Shown one piece after another: positions 62,370-64,000 of a DNA stretch of 64,000 nt. This DNA is from Solimonas sp040754295 (GTDB lineage: Bacteria; Pseudomonadota; Gammaproteobacteria; Nevskiales; Nevskiaceae): positions 1 through 64,000 of the forward strand of contig JBFMCQ010000006.1 in the NCBI GenBank assembly GCA_040754295.1, written 5' to 3'. A program made the translations under genes and the position numbers. Positions within the stretch are counted from its first letter, which is position 1. Each line of letters opens with the position of its first letter. The notes under the pieces are model-generated. The model was given only the letters and a program-made list of their open reading frames with translations. It had not been told where the DNA came from and searched no databases.

Positions 62370-62789
62370 ATGCGACACTACGAAATCGTGGTCATGGTGC
62401 ACCCGGACCAGAGCGAGCAGGTTCCGGCCATGATCGAGCGCTACAAGGGCATGGTCGAAGCCGGCGGCGGCAAGGTGCACCGGCTGGAAGACTGGGGCCG
62501 GCGCCAGCTGGCGTACCCGATCGCCAAGGCGCACAAGGCGCACTACGTGCTGATGAACGTCGAGGCGAGCCAGGAAACGCTGCAGGAGCTGGAGGGCGCG
62601 TTCCGCTTCAACGACGCCGTGATCCGCCGGCTGATCGTCAAGAAGGACAAGGCCGTCACCGTGCAGTCCCCGCTGTTCAAGGTGCCGGACGAAGAGAAGA
62701 AGCCGGGCGAGTACCGCGCGCGCAAGACGGATTCCGAGAGCAGCGATTCAGAAGGTGCCGACGCCGGCGCCGAAGAAGCAGGAGCTTGA
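62370..62789 (+). CDS. rpsF: 30S ribosomal protein S6
   Basis: A 139-aa small-subunit protein that binds 16S rRNA with S18. MRHYEIVVMVHPDQSEQVP, KVHRLEDWGRRQLAYPI, and the beta-strand NDAVIRRLIVK are conserved. The acidic C-terminal tail (residues about 115-139) is typical of gammaproteobacteria, where S6 is often glutamylated. AAGGAG precedes the ATG. Confidence 0.98.
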   Translation: MRHYEIVVMVHPDQSEQVPAMIERYKGMVEAGGGKVHRLEDWGRRQLAYPIAKAHKAHYVLMNVEASQETLQELEGAFRFNDAVIRRLIVKKDKAVTVQSPLFKVPDEEKKPGEYRARKTDSESSDSEGADAGAEEAGA

Positions 62790-62792
62790 GCC

Positions 62793-63020
62793 ATGGCGCA
62801 GTTTTTTCGCCGTAAGAAGTCGTGCAAGTTCAGCGCCGAGGGCGCGCCCGAGATCGATTACAAGGACCTCAATACACTCAAGCAGTACATCGGCGACAAC
62901 GGCAAGATCGTGCCGGCGCGCATCACCGGGACGCGCTCGCGCTATCAGCGCGAGCTGGCGCTGGCGATCAAGCGCGCGCGCTACCTGGCGCTGCTGCCGT
63001 ACACCGACCGTCACGTCTAA
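62793..63020 (+). CDS. rpsR: 30S ribosomal protein S18
   Basis: A 75-aa protein paired with S6. RRKKSCKFSAEGAPEIDYKD, LKQYIGDNGKIVPARITGT and YQRELALAIKRARYLALLPY are textbook; a single Cys (SCKF) is kept in the zinc-ribbon-like region, so it is probably a C- form. AGGAG precedes the ATG; 3 bp after rpsF. Confidence 0.98.
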   Translation: MAQFFRRKKSCKFSAEGAPEIDYKDLNTLKQYIGDNGKIVPARITGTRSRYQRELALAIKRARYLALLPYTDRHV

Positions 63021-63032
63021 GGGATCCCGGTC

Positions 63033-63494
63033 ATGGAAGTCATACTGCTCGAGAAGATCAAGAAGCTCGGCGACCTCGGCGACACCGTCAATGTCAAGCC
63101 CGGCTTTGGCCGCAATTACCTGCTGCCGCAGGGCAAGGCGCTGGCGGCCACCGAAGCGAATCGCAAGGTGTTCGAGGCACGCAAGGCCGAGCTGCTGCGC
63201 AAGGCGCAGGACAGCGTCAATGCCGCGAAGCTGCGCGCCGAGAAGCTCGCCGGCCTCACGCTGACGATCCAGGCGCTGGCGGCCGAAGAGGGCAAGCTCT
63301 ACGGCTCGGTCGGCCCGGCGGACATCGTGCGCGCCGCCGCCGAGAAAGGCGTCGAGCTGCACCGCAACGAGCTCGACATGCTCGGCGGTCCGATCCGCGC
63401 GACCGGAAGCTACACGATCGGCGTGCACCTGCATTCGGAGGTCGAGGCCAGCGTGACCGTCGTCGTCGAGGAACAGAAGGTGCAGGCTTCCTAG
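63033..63494 (+). CDS. rplI: 50S ribosomal protein L9
   Basis: A 153-aa large-subunit protein. The N-terminal rRNA-binding domain (MEVILLEKIKKLGDLGDTV, KPGFGRNYLLPQGKALAAT), a long connecting helix (about 40-75) and a C-terminal domain with KLYGSVGPADIVRAA and GVHLHSEVEASVTVVVEE. AAGGGAT lies upstream. It ends the rpsF operon. Confidence 0.97.
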   Translation: MEVILLEKIKKLGDLGDTVNVKPGFGRNYLLPQGKALAATEANRKVFEARKAELLRKAQDSVNAAKLRAEKLAGLTLTIQALAAEEGKLYGSVGPADIVRAAAEKGVELHRNELDMLGGPIRATGSYTIGVHLHSEVEASVTVVVEEQKVQAS

Positions 63495-63511
63495 CCGGAA
63501 AAAGCAGCTGG

Positions 63512-63600
63512 CCGCGGATGAACACGGACAAACGCGGACGTGATTCGGTCCGAATCTCGGCTGCTCTTCGTCATGCCCGCGCAGGCGGGCGTGTGCGAAT
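63512..63600. repeat. Dispersed-repeat-like sequence between rplI and the DUF1820 gene
   Basis: GCCGCGGATGAACACGGACA starts at 63512 and resembles a widespread proteobacterial intergenic motif; a second block, CGTCATGCCCGCGCAGGCGG near 63570, forms a short GCCCGC/GCGGGC hairpin like REP sequences. No gene is seen in the 206-bp gap. Confidence 0.45.
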
Positions 63601-63700
63601 CGCCTTTCAAACGCCAGCCTGAGCGCATCGGCGCCTGTTCGCGGCGCTCGCTCGGGCAGCTACCGTAGAATCGTGGCAATCCAACACCTGCGGCCGCCCC

Positions 63701-64000
63701 ATGTCTGCCAAGCAGCGCCTCTACCGCGTCACGTTCCTGAATCAGGGCCAGGTGTACGAGGTCTACGCGCGCGAGGTCAGCCATGGCGCGATGCTCGGCT
63801 TCGTCGAGATCGGCAAGCTGGTGTTCGGCGAGAAGACCACGCTTCTCGTCGACACCAGCGAGGAGAAGCTCAAGCAGGAGTTTGCCGAGGTGGAGCGCTT
63901 CTACGTGCCGGTGCACGCCGTCGTGCGTATCGACGAGGTACGCAAGCGCGGCCCGGCGCGCATCGTCGGCGGCAGCGAGACCGGCGCCAAGATCATGCCG
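63701..64000 (+). CDS. DUF1820-family protein (partial, cut by window end)
   Basis: The first 100 codons run open to the window end without a stop. MSAKQRLYRVTFLNQGQVYE, VYAREVSHGAMLGFVEIGKL, FGEKTTLLVDTSEEKLKQEF and PVHAVVRIDEVRKRGPARIV match the DUF1820 family of Pseudomonas-, Xanthomonas- and Nevskiales-type bacteria, usually about 100-115 aa, so it is almost complete. TAGAAT about 35 bp upstream of the ATG may be its -10. Function unknown. Confidence 0.88.
   Translation, partial: MSAKQRLYRVTFLNQGQVYEVYAREVSHGAMLGFVEIGKLVFGEKTTLLVDTSEEKLKQEFAEVERFYVPVHAVVRIDEVRKRGPARIVGGSETGAKIMP

Overview
The window is chromosomal DNA from a GC-rich gammaproteobacterium. The block nnrD-tsaE-amiC-mutL-miaA-hfq-hflX-hflK-hflC-yjeT-hisZ-purA-rnr-rlmB-rpsF-rpsR-rplI is a classical gammaproteobacterial arrangement. 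HisZ, a MutL that keeps the endonuclease motif, a DUF1820 protein, a PA2778/PA2779-type pair and intergenic CCCGATT repeats point toward the Xanthomonadales/Nevskiales/Pseudomonas side rather than enterics (inference; no rRNA gene is present to prove it). The sequence is a draft scaffold: a run of exactly 100 N at 32078-32177 is flanked by an exact 127-nt duplication.

Layout. 1-7.2 kb: a heptamer tandem array abutting dnaQ, an SDR, an ArsR-methyltransferase fusion, a histone H1-like protein and fadBA (fatty acid beta-oxidation). 7.4-14.0 kb: a minus-strand chemosensory operon, STAS-cheA-mcp-cheW-cheR-cheB, without cheY or cheD. 14.3-17.8 kb: a pqiABC-type MCE lipid-transport operon with PqiA split into two genes. 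17.9-31.8 kb: DEAD-box helicase, glutathione reductase, PanE-like reductase, a LolA-like protein with an MMPL/RND exporter fused to a cyclic-nucleotide-binding domain, an HSDL2-like SDR, greB, a GH13 glycosidase, a YbaK-like deacylase and a phosphoribosyltransferase/hydrolase pair. 31.9-37.9 kb: tRNA-Glu, pcnB-folK-panB-panC-panD, a 2OG-Fe(II) oxygenase and hsp20. 37.9-43.0 kb: carbohydrate genes (debranching-type glucosidase, GT4 glycosyltransferase, pgi). 43.1-64 kb: PA2779/PA2778-type pair, queG, the conserved block listed above, tRNA-Leu, an OmpA-like lipoprotein, the rpsF operon and a DUF1820 gene cut by the window end.

How the genes work together. Many neighbours are translationally coupled through 1-4 nt overlaps: STAS/cheA, cheR/cheB, the pqi genes, pcnB/folK, panB/panC, hflK/hflC and rnr/ompA-like. 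panB, panC and panD cover the pantoate and beta-alanine branches of pantothenate synthesis, and the PanE-like gene at 21.2 kb could supply the missing reductase. hfq, pcnB, rnr, the DEAD-box helicase and miaA form a rich RNA-metabolism set.

The least routine signals are regulatory or structural: an apparent RNA thermometer plus sigma-32 promoter on hsp20; a nearly symmetric -10 element shared by divergent tRNA-Glu and pcnB; a parallel tRNA-Leu/rnr arrangement; -10 boxes placed so that nnrD and mutL could be leaderless; REP-like elements flanking gor; and heptamer arrays at the dnaQ and fadA starts. I saw no prophage, insertion sequence, CRISPR array, defence island or clearly novel multi-gene system. 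The CheY-less chemosensory operon and the MMPL-cNMP fusion are the best candidates for unusual protein biology.
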